Of a DNA stretch of 64,000 nucleotides, positions 1 to 10,455 are shown one piece after another. Position numbers and translations under genes: made by a program. The notes beneath the pieces were generated by a model. It was not told the origin of the DNA. It ran no database searches and saw only the letters and a program-made list of their open reading frames with translations. Each line of letters begins with the position of its first letter. The first letter of the stretch is position 1. Source of the stretch: Agelas oroides (lineage: Eukaryota > Porifera > Demospongiae > Agelasida > Agelasidae); the NCBI GenBank assembly GCA_949130485.1, contig OX422184.1, forward strand, positions 15,823,824 to 15,887,823, given 5' to 3'.

Positions 1-903
1 TAGCTACTAAGAATTAAGTGCTTGCTACATTGACAAACTCACCATTTTCCAGTCAATTAAAGGTGAACCAGTGCATAAAGTAAGTTGAGCCCACTACAAA
101 GGGCCAGGTCTTTGGGATGTGTGTACAACCAATAATCAAGCACTACTATTTTGAATTTAGTTCAGTTCCTTTTAAGGTGGCGGGGAAGTCTTTCGGCGGA
201 GGTTAACGAAAACATAAACTTGGGTTACGGTCAGGACCAGGGTTACTCCTAGTTTCAGGGTTAGGGTTTGCTTTAGGGCAATCTTGCTTTGCCTAATTTT
301 AAAAAGGGTTTTAGTGGCTCATTAATATATTCATGAACCCAAAATTGCCACTCGATGGACGCATCTACACACTCACTCTAGGTAGCGTCCTATCCACCAA
401 TGTATCTCAAATCAATCTGTGCCAGCTTTTGTTCAGAGCTACTCTCAAAGTCAGGCTAGACTCATGTTTGTCACTACTCTTGGAATGGACAACTTTGACT
501 GCACCAAAATGAATGCACATTTCAAAAAATTCACAGCTTGTCTACGGGAGGGGCTCATTCACGAGTGGAAGCAAGCATTACTAGCCCCACCTCTCCCCCT
601 TATGTCGCTAAACAACTCACGGTTCTGTTCCACACGCAACTCCTCTGGAGCTTTCTTGTGTACTGCAGCCTACTACCAACGATATATTGCGCATTCTAGT
701 TAAAGCCCAGCCCAGCACTCGGAGCACCAGGCCACGGTCACCTACTAGGCTTGGCATACGATCGCAAGACCTGGGCCTACCCAGTGAGTTCAGTCTTGGC
801 CACTGTAGCCTTTCTGCTGCTTCTAGACACAAGCTAGCTTTCACAAGCAGGCATTACGCACTACTCACAACTACTGACACTACAGCACTCTACTAAAACT
901 CCT

Positions 904-943
<40 letters not shown>

Positions 944-1199
944 TCGATCTAAGCATATCTTCAAAGTTCCGACCACCACATGAGGGGTTCCGCCAGGCCA
1001 CATCTTAACTAACTTAATTATAAACTGATTATTGGATGGCAATGCCGACAGGAAATGGGGAAAATCCCCAATTTTACGGACAGTGAATGGATGAAGACTC
1101 CCAAAACGGACTGTGCGCTAAACGTTTACAAAGACAAAGAATTCTATGAGCTTGGATTCCAGGTATGTTGACCTTGAAAACGCAGGGTTCCCTGCCACC
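1..1199. other. No gene recognised
   Basis: Only short open frames. The stretch around 230-270 has TAGGG-like motifs (CAGGGTTAGGGTTTG). The 94-codon frame at 419-703 has no recognisable domain. Confidence 0.5.
905..940 (+). repeat. Poly-T run
   Basis: 36 consecutive T; possibly the tail of a decayed retroposon on the minus strand. Confidence 0.9.
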
Positions 1200-1526
1200 T
1201 TAAAGCATATTTCTTTGATGTTAGTTCAGCCTATACATGCTTCTGTATTCTCTGGACTACTAGAAATACTTACTTGAGCAACAGAATAACTATTCACTGA
1301 CACAGCACACTCAACTCAACTGTTATCAAAGGGCAAGGTTTTTGGGATGTGTGTACAACCAATAAGTTCTTTTTCAAGCACTATTTAGTTCTAAAGCATA
1401 TTTCTTTGATGTTAGTTCAGCCTACATGCTTTTGGCAGTAGGATTCTGTATTGCCTTGACTACTAGACATACTTACTTGAGCAACAATATTCACTGACAC
1501 AGCACACTCAACTGTTATCTAAGGAC
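1200..1526. repeat. Tandem duplication of about 190 bases
   Basis: AAAGCATATTTCTTTGATGT, CTTACTTGAGCAACA and CACTGACACAGCACACTCAA occur in both halves with small indels. A related block (TTTGGGATGTGTGTACAACC) is also present near 110 and 1340. Confidence 0.8.
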
Positions 1527-1760
1527 ACAGCTTCTTACCTGGAGTTTTAGAGGAGGCAAGCACTTGTGGGATTCCTAGCCTAGCACTTGTGGGATTCCTC
1601 AATGGTTAGGCTGCCTAGCCTGTGTGCAGGTGTTTAGCCAGACTTTCTGTTATGGATAGTGTACTTTATAAACAGCTGTTCTGTTTCATAACATCCCACA
1701 TGATTTTGACAATTGTTGCTAAATTGATAGATACAAACCTACTACTGTTTACTCAGACAA

Positions 1761-1831
1761 ATGTCTCTTGTCCAAATTGGTAGTCATTTCCATAGCAACA
1801 GTGTCCTTTTTGTACTGTAACATAATACTCG
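1761..1831 (+). repeat. Direct repeat, left copy
   Basis: GTCCAAATTGGTAGTCATTT through ACATAATACTCG recurs almost exactly at 2262-2331, on the other side of the foldback at 1954-2260. Confidence 0.85.
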
Positions 1832-1953
1832 AGGGCACTAAGCCAACAATTGCTACCAAAATGTTTGTATGCCACAAGTAAGTTACAATGTCTGAACGTT
1901 AACTACAGCACCAAATATAACTTCGCTCTGTAACATTGTATACTATAGTTCTA

Positions 1954-2260
1954 TGGCCTCGTTACCAGGCTCTCCCCTTGACCCGGCGAAAAATAAAACA
2001 GAGGGGGGGAGCCTGGTATCGATTCGCACGTGATATCGCAGCACGACACCTTTGCACTAACCATTAAATAACCTGAACCATCACTCACATGAAGACGTAA
2101 TATTGTAGCTGTTCGAGTCAGCCTATCACGTGGCTACATAACTTTTGCAATTATTGCTGTGACATCGCCGTGCCGCGATATCACATGCGAATCGATACCA
2201 GGCTCTCCCCCTCCGTTTTTATTTTTCACAGGAGCAGGGGAGAGCCTGGGAATGAGACTA
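1954..2260. mobile_element. Older TAGCCTCG-type foldback
   Basis: GGCCTCGTTACCAGGCTCTC on the left is mirrored by GAGAGCCTGGGAATGAGACTA on the right around 2250, with CACGTGATATCGC blocks inside both arms. No 9-base duplication is clear. A roughly 70-base direct repeat flanks it (1761-1831 and 2262-2331). Confidence 0.7.
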
Positions 2261-2261
2261 A

Positions 2262-2331
2262 TGTCTCCAGTCCAAATTGGTAGTCATTTCCATAGCAACA
2301 GTGTCCTTTTTGTACTGTAACATAATACTCG
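2262..2331 (+). repeat. Direct repeat, right copy
   Basis: Matches 1761-1831 with about two differences near its left end. Confidence 0.85.
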
Positions 2332-2624
2332 TTTAGGTCAATGACTGATGCTCTATGCATCCATTCACAACTTATTAACCATGGCAATGGAGCTTAAGTA
2401 TTATACACTTGGCTCTCTCTAGCAATACATTTTCTTGCCAAGTGTCTTTGTAAACAAGGTAGCCACAAGCACACTAACTGTTCCACCCTCTCTTGCCTCG
2501 TAATGTGTACAGTTGTAGACGGGTCAAAAAGCCTACTTTTGTAATAGACATGAAATACTTGTCATTTTCACTCATACCCAGGCAACATGGCCGGGAGGAG
2601 GAAAGCGCTATGTGGGCTGGATAC

Positions 2625-3694
2625 TAGGGGCAGAACAATTAGTCGATTAGTTGATTAGTCAGTTCCAACTAAGGTTGTTGGTTTTGTAGTATAGAGAGCG
2701 CATACGAATAGGCGGCACGGTCATATCGAAGGCGGCGGAGGGCACACAACTTCTGTAGTTTATGTATAATAAGCATAGTGCTGAGTGTTACTAAGAATAA
2801 TGTTTCCGGTTAAGCACCGTGTACGATCCGATGTTCAATGGAAGTTTTTTCAGAGATGAAGACAAGTCCTGCCGATTTCGGTTGTACTTACACAACGCCA
2901 AAGGAAAAGGAGACGCTCAGTGTACTGGTTGTGCACTCTGGTCTGGCTGCATGCATGCACATGGAAATCTGAATACCAGGTATGACCAACGAAAACATTT
3001 TAGTGTCATTATTGGCCTAAAACAAATAGCCTCAGAGCACTAATTTGACTTAAAGTATTCTTCTGACTGAGTGTGTGCTCATACATGTAAATATTTAGCG
3101 CCCAGTGTGAAGGGTCCTTCATCACCACTAAATGCACTGTTCAAGGTTACTAAGGTGTTGATGTGAACTTTTTTCCTTTCTTGTACAGAACGTGCACCAG
3201 AAAAAGTGTTAAAATAGCTATTCAGCGCATAAGAATGGGCGGCTAGAGGAAGAGCGTGTAAAATTTTTGAACGGTACTAGAAATAGAACATTTGGTCAAA
3301 TGCCGAAGCAACAATGGCTTCTGTCTACACAGCTGTGCTCTTGTTTTGACTTTAGAGTATTTTCAATTGTGGCATCACTGTGCTGTATATATGTTCACCT
3401 TTCAGGAATTGCAGACCCGCTAATACCGGTTGAAACTTGAAGACATGACATAGTTTGCTGCTTTCATGCTAGTCTCACGAGCTAGGGTTGAAAAAAGCTG
3501 GCCAAATGGCCGGTACCATTCTTATGCACTCTTGCTATATAGGACAGCCACCTGCATGTCATGTTCTGACTTACAAGTATCACAGAAGGTGGCCAGATTC
3601 TGTGAGAATTTCAACGAATGAAGATGTGTCTTAGTCGACTAAGGACATGCGTTAGTAACCAGTTAGTCAACTGTAAATAGCCATTCGGCCCCTA
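2625..3694. mobile_element. hAT-like element with perfect 8-base target duplication
   Basis: The ends are TAGGGGC...GCCCCTA, flanked on both sides by CTGGATAC (2617-2624 and 3695-3702). Subterminal AT-rich sequence repeats TTAGTCGA/TTAGTCAA. An internal frame at 2819-3043 has W-F-F, Cys pairs and a His pattern that weakly recall a BED zinc finger, but it is broken. A degenerate family-B foldback (3221-3534) lies inside. Confidence 0.8.
3221..3534. mobile_element. Degenerate family-B foldback
   Basis: CAGCGCATAAGAATGGGCGG and, near 3517, ATTCTTATGCACTCTTG are diverged family-B ends. It lies inside the hAT-like element at 2625-3694. Confidence 0.6.
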
Positions 3695-3702
3695 CTGGAT
3701 AC

Positions 3703-4628
3703 AAAGCTACACTCAAACAAACTAGAGAGCTCTCTGACACATGCCATTCTCTTGAGTACCAAAAAGCAGTGGCAAACAGTACAGTATAGCATTCAAATTG
3801 GCTTGTTTTACAAGTGCAAGAACTGATTCACATGTCCACCTCTGGCTTGCTGGGACAAATACGTTTACCTGCTTGATTTATCCAATGAGCTTAACTTGTG
3901 CTCCTTGGCTTTGTGAGTTCAAAAACAATACACCACTACTTATAGTCCATTAAAATAAATGCTCTTTCTTGCCTCTCAAAATGGTTGCACTATACTGCTT
4001 CATCCATTGTCTGTTCCACATAGTTACTGCCTAAATGGGCGTGGTTACAAGTGGCAGTGACGTCACAGGCTGTGGCGTCATATTCTGATGACGTAATGTA
4101 GGGCAAAAAATGGCTCTGTGAATGGCAAGTTTATACAGCAACGAGGTTGTGAGCTAGCTGCTGAACGTTACCATGAGCCGCATCTAAAATCGCTGCAGTA
4201 TGACATACATCGCTATTAACCTTATAACATACGTGAGCCACTAAGCGATCCAGCTGTCAGTACTGCTGGTAGGGAGCCAACAAGGGGTCCACGTGTACAT
4301 TACTGCTATTCTACTGCCCTACAAAATGGCGGTGAGTATGCAGAAAATCGTATACTTTCGAGTATAATATACGGACCACGCCCATGCAGGCACACGGTCT
4401 ATACAGCAGGTACTTACTAGGTTACATATCATTGTAGATGTAGCCTTGTAGGCGTGAGAAGCCTTAATAGGTAGGATATCTGACCTTTCTAACCATTTAA
4501 GATCAAAGATACCACAATCATGCAACTGCCGCCTGAACGTTTTGTGTGTTCTACATGCACTACAATAGAGCAATTAGATTCACACCTGCCCCAGTCATTG
4601 ACCCACACTCGCTGCAACAGTCTCTCAC
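3703..4628 (-). other. Start of intron 1 of the S1P phosphatase gene
   Basis: This is intronic if the donor at 4628 is used. It holds no recognisable exon. CRE-like TGACGTCA/TGACGTAA motifs cluster at about 4057-4098. An ATGGCG directly followed by GTGAGTATG at about 4325-4339 on the plus strand looks like a minimal first coding exon, but no continuation was found. Confidence 0.45.
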
Positions 4629-5300
4629 CTCATAACGACCAAAACAGGAATAAAGGTAATAAAAGGGAATCGTGACTGCAACAATTGCATGCGTAGATGG
4701 AAATCCAAACTCCTCCTCAAGTTTGGGGTTATCTTCCAGTCTGAACACAGGGGGTGACGAGGGACGCTTCCACTTCACAATGGCCTTGCACGCCTGTCCC
4801 ACATACATGGATATACACCACAGGATGGCAGCTCGGCGAGATACCAGGCTGTCAATGTTCCAAGAAGTGAACGAGAAAAACGAAATGTAGAATGCTTCGT
4901 AACCACATTCTGTTGCCAGGCGGAAATAGAGATCCAGTAGAGGTATGCTTTCAATGATGATTGTTGTATTTGGCAAATCTGTTTTACTTTCACCGTCACT
5001 CGTACTGGGGGAAAGGGGTGGGGTTATCCGGGGACTATTTGTTGGTGAACACTTCACCTTTCGTCGTGCACGCTTCACAGTGGTCAACCATTCAAGTCCA
5101 CCATTGACCATGCTCCCATTTGTCTTTGCAATACCGTTACATGTATCTGTCTTATCAGCAGTTCTATGCCCGGAATACTCTAATTTCGATTCCTCACCGG
5201 GTTGAATCACAATTTGCTGTACACCAAATGCCTCCTGAACTCTGCGAACCAGACAAGGGTCCCTTAGATAGTCCACTGTACGTTTGATTGCGTTGCCCAT
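4629..5300 (-). CDS. SGPP: Sphingosine-1-phosphate phosphatase, first coding exon (gene partial)
   Basis: This exon encodes 224 residues of a PAP2-superfamily lipid phosphatase that removes the phosphate from sphingosine-1-phosphate at the ER membrane. The ATG at 5300 opens a hydrophilic, Ser/Thr-rich N-terminus of about 110 residues. After it come the family landmarks: a segment with FYISFFSFTSWNID, the phosphatase motif KWKRPSSPP (about residues 178-186), and the second motif FPSTHA followed by hydrophobic AVTIPFYYLYSCF. The third motif (SRxxxGxH) and the C-terminal membrane segments are absent, so the gene continues. The open frame runs on to 4560, but the sequence after Glu224 is a donor (GAG|GTGAGA, phase 0) and the extra 22 residues do not look like the family. 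Later exons were not found between 1 and 4628 and may lie beyond the window. Family assignment is strong; the choice between SGPP1 and SGPP2 is not possible. Confidence 0.88.
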
Positions 5301-5510
5301 TGCTCCGTTCGGCTAGCTGTCACAACACGTGTACGCACGCAGCAATCGTACGTAAACAGCCTTCTGTATGATTTGCAGTATGCATAGATAAAGATGGAGT
5401 GATCCGTAGGAGTCACATGCTCGTGGCGCGCCGTAAACAAAAGAAGGATGGCGTGATTGCCACATGTGATAGCTTTTTACGTGCTGACCCTGCATACAAA
5501 AACTCAAAGC

Positions 5511-5601
5511 TAGCCTCGTTCCCAGGTCGTTCTCGTTCCCAGACTGGCCCAGATCCGAGGTACATACTTCAAACAAACTGGAAGGCCTGGGAACGAGGCT
5601 A
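5511..5601. mobile_element. Small TAGCCTCG-type foldback
   Basis: TAGCCTCGTTCCCAGG and CCTGGGAACGAGGCTA bound 91 bases. No target duplication is visible. It lies about 200 bases upstream of the S1P phosphatase start. Confidence 0.65.
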
Positions 5602-7485
5602 GGGCGCACTAAGTTCACCTCAGGAGATGACCTTTGTACCCGACCGAAGAGCAGAAGAGCAGTGTCAGCTATAAAGTCAAGGACAAGGTTTAAATTTAGA
5701 AATGAGTCTGTTGCAGTGTTGGTTTTGGAACTGATTTCTCGGGCAGAGTAAGGGACTGTGACTCTGGGGCCTTTTTCACCCAGGAGGCAGGATTTTTCTT
5801 AGTCTTGGATCATGCTGACTTTAGCCTGCTATGTACCATCTATGTGGGCGACATAATGTTGAGGGAGGCATACATATCTCTCCGTATAAAGCAGCTGTGA
5901 AAAGAATGAACACCAAACGTTAAAGCTAACAGGATGCTACTCATTACCAGCCCTTCTCCCACACATGAACTACAAAATGTATAATATATGGAAGTAGCTA
6001 TAGAAGAAAAATGAGGAAGATTTGGGAGCATTTATCACAACCTGGTTACCTGCATGGAGTGTGATCAGCTGTGGCCGGCCATCTGTCCAAGTGTCTTGAA
6101 GTCACTCTCCTTATATTTGGTTCTTCATACTCCCCTGGGCTGTTCTTTCTACAGTCATGCCATTGATCAATGTCTGTAGTCATGCCATGCAATAGTTCAT
6201 AGTCAAGTTTTTGTGGCATATTGGGCCATAGCAGGAAAATATCCTGTTTCTCATCCTAGAAATGGCTGAAATTCAGTGCGGGCGGGTGCAGAATTAACAA
6301 AACACAACTGTAAAAATGCAGCTGTTTAGACAAGGGACACAGCCAAGCTTCTACTGTGCTTCAATAACAGTATTCAATGCGGAAGATAAGGCTTACATCA
6401 GATCCACTGTATCTGAGCCTCTGATGTCACATGCCACAAACTAGTTATTATGTTGCCAGATCTCAGACTGTTGCATCAACCTTTGCTACATCAAAGTGAG
6501 ACACTGCCCTCATGCTCACATAAAACCTATGTGACATCGAAGGTGGCACAGGCAACAAAAGTTCAGGTGGAGGCATGGGAGTGAGGCTTTTATATGTTTA
6601 ATAACCCTCAAGTGTCAATCCAGACCCAGACTCTTCCTTCTTCTGCTGGTTGGGACAGTTTCCAAGGGTAGTTGACTACACATGGAGATTATGGACCTAA
6701 AAACATACTCATGTCAGCAGAGACTTTTATCTATAACAGCCTCCTGGGGTAACATTTTATGCCGAAGTCAGCTCAAGAGTCACCTCTGTCTACATGAACA
6801 ATATACAACAGACTCTTTCTGAGTGGTAAACTGACCTTGTCCAGTGACTTGCATCTTGAAGCTCTTCGGTACAAAGATCATCCTTCTGTGGTGATGTAAT
6901 TGCAATTACATCATGTGCACCAGATGTTAATTTATGAACTTGGTGTGCGTCCCACTGGCAAATGGGGTCGGGGAACAAGACTAGGAACAAGGCTAGTGCC
7001 TATAGTGCTGCCTTTCCCCGAACGAATCGCATGCTCATGCCCAGACAAAGTTAACACCACGGTAAATCTGTCTGGCAACAGTGCATGCATGGGCAGCTTT
7101 TCAGCTAATTGGCCATCTCCATAGATAAATGCTTTCTCCCAAATTGCTCTCCCGACACATGACCCATGTAAGTGTCAGCAACTGCTTCAAGAACATCTAG
7201 GACCACAGCCCCCACAGGCCATGATCTAGTGACCCTCTGTACTCCACATCCAGTCAAAAAACTGGTTGGGGGAACTCATTAATTCTTCTGCAGGGGAATC
7301 ACTTCATGCAGTCATGAAATTGCATGTGGAGCTGTTTTTGGAAATACACGTATCAGATTGAGAGACCACTTTTGAGTGGTACAACTGGTCTTGGCCCCAC
7401 CCTATCACCTTCCAGCATTACATTAGGGACTGGTATTTGCTTGATGAGAATATAGCTATCCTGATGTCATGTCAAGATAATATAA
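5602..7485. other. No gene recognised
   Basis: Upstream of the S1P phosphatase. A pair of GGAACAAGACTAGGAACAAG-like fragments near 6970 belongs to the foldback family. Nothing else stands out. Confidence 0.5.
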
Positions 7486-7627
7486 CAGAGGGGTAGGAGA
7501 AGGGGGGGCAGGGGGGGCAGTTGCCCCCCCCCCACTTTTGAAAGCATGCCCCCAGACCCCCCTAGAAGCATAGCACGCCCCCTTCTTAACTCGCCTCCCC
7601 TCTTCTAAACTTGCTCCTACCCCTCTG
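7486..7627. mobile_element. Short hAT-like inverted-repeat element (142 bases)
   Basis: CAGAGGGGTAGGAG at the left pairs with CTCCTACCCCTCTG at the right, with TATAA on both sides (possible 5-base duplication). The interior is G- and C-run rich (GCCCCCCCC, CCCCCAGACCCCC). Confidence 0.65.
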
Positions 7628-7909
7628 TATAATCATGAAGTTCCAGAACTAATGATACTGAAGTGTAAGCAGCTATATTCTCCACTTCACCCTTGTTTCT
7701 GTGGTAACAGGTGGGTATTATTTTCCATATACTGACATGAAGTTGTAGATTCTGTAGATTCTGTTCCATATACCACAGGAAGTTGTAAAATGATGTTTCC
7801 TATAAGCAACCTTGTTTACAGATAAACTACATGTTTTGTAATAACATACCTTGTTTACAGTGTGTATTTACTAATAACAACAAGGACCAATCAGAGTGGA
7901 GAATATAAC

Positions 7910-8416
7910 AGATAAACCACAGTAGACAGAGATTTATGGCCATAAACAACCCTAGCCCTTGGGCTGCATCCTAGGGCTCCTGTGGTTTATGTAATAGTTA
8001 TAGCACAGGTGCCAGGGATTTATGGCAGTAAACAGACCGAGTCCGAGGGCGTAGCCCGAGGAAGAGGTTTGTTTACTACAGCCATAAATCCCTGGCCACC
8101 TGTGCTATAATTATTATATATCCCACCTGATTGGTCCTTTGTTGTTATTATTGTAAACACATCTGTACATGTGCAAGTGTTTACAGTAACTTCGATATTA
8201 TTTACTGTCACAGAAAAATGATGTAAAATCTGTACTATAGTCTGACAATGTAGTAGACTGTAAACTAAAAATACATGGAGAGGGAATTATGAGCCATAAT
8301 TTCCCTTGTAGCCTTGAGGGGACAAATTATGACAGTTAAAGTCCACTCTGGCCTATGCATGAAGTATAGTAGGTGGGATATATGGACCATAAATCCCTGT
8401 CTACTGTGGTTTATCT
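7910..8416. mobile_element. Nested foldback
   Basis: AGATAAACCACAGTAGACAG is mirrored by CTGTCTACTGTGGTTTATCT at the right. A second hairpin inside (about 7998-8110) mirrors GCCAGGGATTTATGGCAG, and ACCAATCA is mirrored by TGATTGGT, so several palindromes are stacked. Confidence 0.6.
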
Positions 8417-8989
8417 ATTACATGCACCCTGCACAGTGTCTGTATATATCGTGCATGTAACTAAGATGGTTGCATGTACAACAAGGTTCAAAGGAAAATA
8501 TATCACAAGCTGATCTGTAATCATCACCATTGATGGGTCATCTTGGCTAATTGTGTTCTTCACGGTATTTTGAGAATGTCCCGAGCTGGCGATTGTAAAG
8601 CCGACCCTCCTCAACAAGCCATCCTTCAACTGGCAATACACAGGCTGGAATATCACTCTGAGATTGGATCAGTGTTTCTAACCTAGTCTTATAACTGCAG
8701 GATGTAGCCAGGGAACAGGGGACAACAAAATTAATTGTGCAAGAAGTCAAGGGTATGTGTTCCCAGAATGCAACAAGCCCTGAATGTATTCAATGATTTG
8801 CAGGGTAACATCCTAACCTCTAGCTCATCTGTTTGTCTACTCCAGTTTTGTCCTGGGGATGAGGTGAAGCAGCACTCGTTGCTTGACTGGGTGACAGTTA
8901 ATGGCACATCCCTAGCTCTGCCAGCATCGCCCAATGCTCTTGCTCCCCGGCTCTCCCCTCAGTGTAGCAAACGCTTGAGTGTCACCTGA
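8417..8989. other. No gene recognised
   Basis: Between a foldback and the kinase upstream region. Overlapping short frames on both strands show no domain. Confidence 0.45.
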
Positions 8990-9333
8990 CCAATGAAAAT
9001 GCTCAAACTAATGTGCATGATTCTCTATGATGTGGTTGCATGATTCTTAGCACAAGCTCCAAAGATTCAACGGTATTTCATGGAGGGGTCGGCTAAAATC
9101 CCTCGCGGGGATCACTCTATCGGTTTCAGAACATAAAGTTCCCGGGCGGGGTCAAATGACCAGCCATATACGGCCATGGGGGTGGGGCGGTGATGGCAAG
9201 CACGCATACCATTGCAGATTTCTAGATAAGCTTTACATCCTCCAACGCAATCAGGCGGTGCGGGTTTTTTTAGGCAGCTCTGTGGTCTTGAGGTATCTGT
9301 ACGTACAACTTGAAGACAAAATATTCCGGCGCA
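8990..9333 (+). other. Upstream region of the phosphagen kinase
   Basis: This 344-base stretch separates repeats from the kinase start. It is slightly richer in CpG than its surroundings (around 9060-9200). I see no clear TATA box. TTGCAGATTTCTAG near 9212-9226 could be an acceptor for a 5' untranslated exon, but this is not demonstrable here. Confidence 0.3.
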
Positions 9334-10455
9334 ATGTCTATCGAGGAGCAGGTGGCGACACTTATCAAGATAAAGGAAAGCAACCCAGATAACATCACTG
9401 CCGCCGCGTTCGACGTCGACTATTTCAACTCGCTGGATGAAAAACTAAAGCCGAGGTTCATAAAGTGCGTGCAATCGGGAATCGAAATCCCTAACTCTGA
9501 AGTGGGTTGTTATGCTTGTCAGCCGGGTGACTACGATATCTTCAAGCCATTTTTCACCAAGGTGCTTGAAAGCTATCACAACGTTGACCTTTCAACTAAG
9601 AAGCACGCCAACAACTGGAATCTTGATAGCGTCGAAGGTCTACCAGCAGATGGCAAGTTGGACCTGACCAAGTTGGGTCTTCCTCCCCTTTCAATTCGTG
9701 TTCGCACAGGGAGAAACCTGACGCGTTTTCCGCTTCCAGGGTCTATGACCAAGCAGGATAGGATTGACATGGAGAAGGCAATGGGCAAGGTGATGGATCA
9801 ACTCATCTCTATGCCGCAGTATGGAGGTCGCTACGTCTCGATCACACCAGGACATCCAAATTTCATCGACCAAACTGAGTACCAAGCACTTGTTGATGCA
9901 CACATCATGTTTAAAAGCATGGCAGGCGACAAATTTCTAGTCACTGCTGGAATCGCAGATGACTGGCCACATGGTCGTGGTTGCTACATTTCAAAGGACA
10001 AGGGTTTCATTATCTGGGTAGGCGAGGAAGACCACTTGAGGATAATGTGCATGGGAAAGGGCACCATCCTGAATGACATATTCGATCGCTTGAAGGTGGC
10101 AATTGATATCGTGGAGGATCTTATTGAGGGTGGATGTGCCAAATCAGATGAATTTGGTGTAGTTACCAGCTGTCCAACAAACATCGGAACAGCTATGCGT
10201 GCAAGCGTTCACATACAGCTACCCAAATTAACAGCTGACGGCACTGATGCCAAGGCAAAGGCTATCTGCAAGCCACTTGGTCTTTCAGTTCGTGGTCTTG
10301 GAGGTGAACACACTGCAATTGGTGCTGATGGTACCGTTGACATCTCCCCAAGTGCAAGGTTCTGCATCTCGGAAGCTGAAATATTAGCAGCGCTCTATAA
10401 AGGAATCAAATTGGTGAAGCAGAAAGAAGATGAAGAAGGCAAGGTACCAGCTTGA
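9334..10455 (+). CDS. Phosphagen kinase, probably arginine kinase, intronless
   Basis: This complete 373-residue ATP:guanidino phosphotransferase reversibly moves phosphate between ATP and a guanidine such as arginine to buffer cellular energy. I start at ATG 9334 (MSIEEQV); the open frame extends eight codons upstream only through a TTG. The N-terminal helical domain is followed by the catalytic domain with ATP-binding arginines in IRVRTGRN (about residues 122-127), the acidic WVGEEDHLR loop (about 229-237), the active-site cysteine signature CPTNIGTAMRASVH (Cys about 280) and the flexible loop RGLGGEHTA. The short guanidine-specificity loop SEVGCYAC keeps the tyrosine typical of arginine kinases and lacks the longer creatine-kinase loop. 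Oddities are Glu where arginine kinases usually have Gly in that loop, RGLGGEH in place of RGTRGEH, and the lack of introns beside an intron-rich gene. The length is normal for the family. Substrate is inferred, not shown. Confidence 0.93.
   Translation: MSIEEQVATLIKIKESNPDNITAAAFDVDYFNSLDEKLKPRFIKCVQSGIEIPNSEVGCYACQPGDYDIFKPFFTKVLESYHNVDLSTKKHANNWNLDSVEGLPADGKLDLTKLGLPPLSIRVRTGRNLTRFPLPGSMTKQDRIDMEKAMGKVMDQLISMPQYGGRYVSITPGHPNFIDQTEYQALVDAHIMFKSMAGDKFLVTAGIADDWPHGRGCYISKDKGFIIWVGEEDHLRIMCMGKGTILNDIFDRLKVAIDIVEDLIEGGCAKSDEFGVVTSCPTNIGTAMRASVHIQLPKLTADGTDAKAKAICKPLGLSVRGLGGEHTAIGADGTVDISPSARFCISEAEILAALYKGIKLVKQKEDEEGKVPA

Noticed and set aside
4560-4628. C-terminal 22 residues of the S1P phosphatase open frame
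   Set aside because: The sequence after Glu224 begins with a donor (GTGAGA) and does not resemble the next part of the family.
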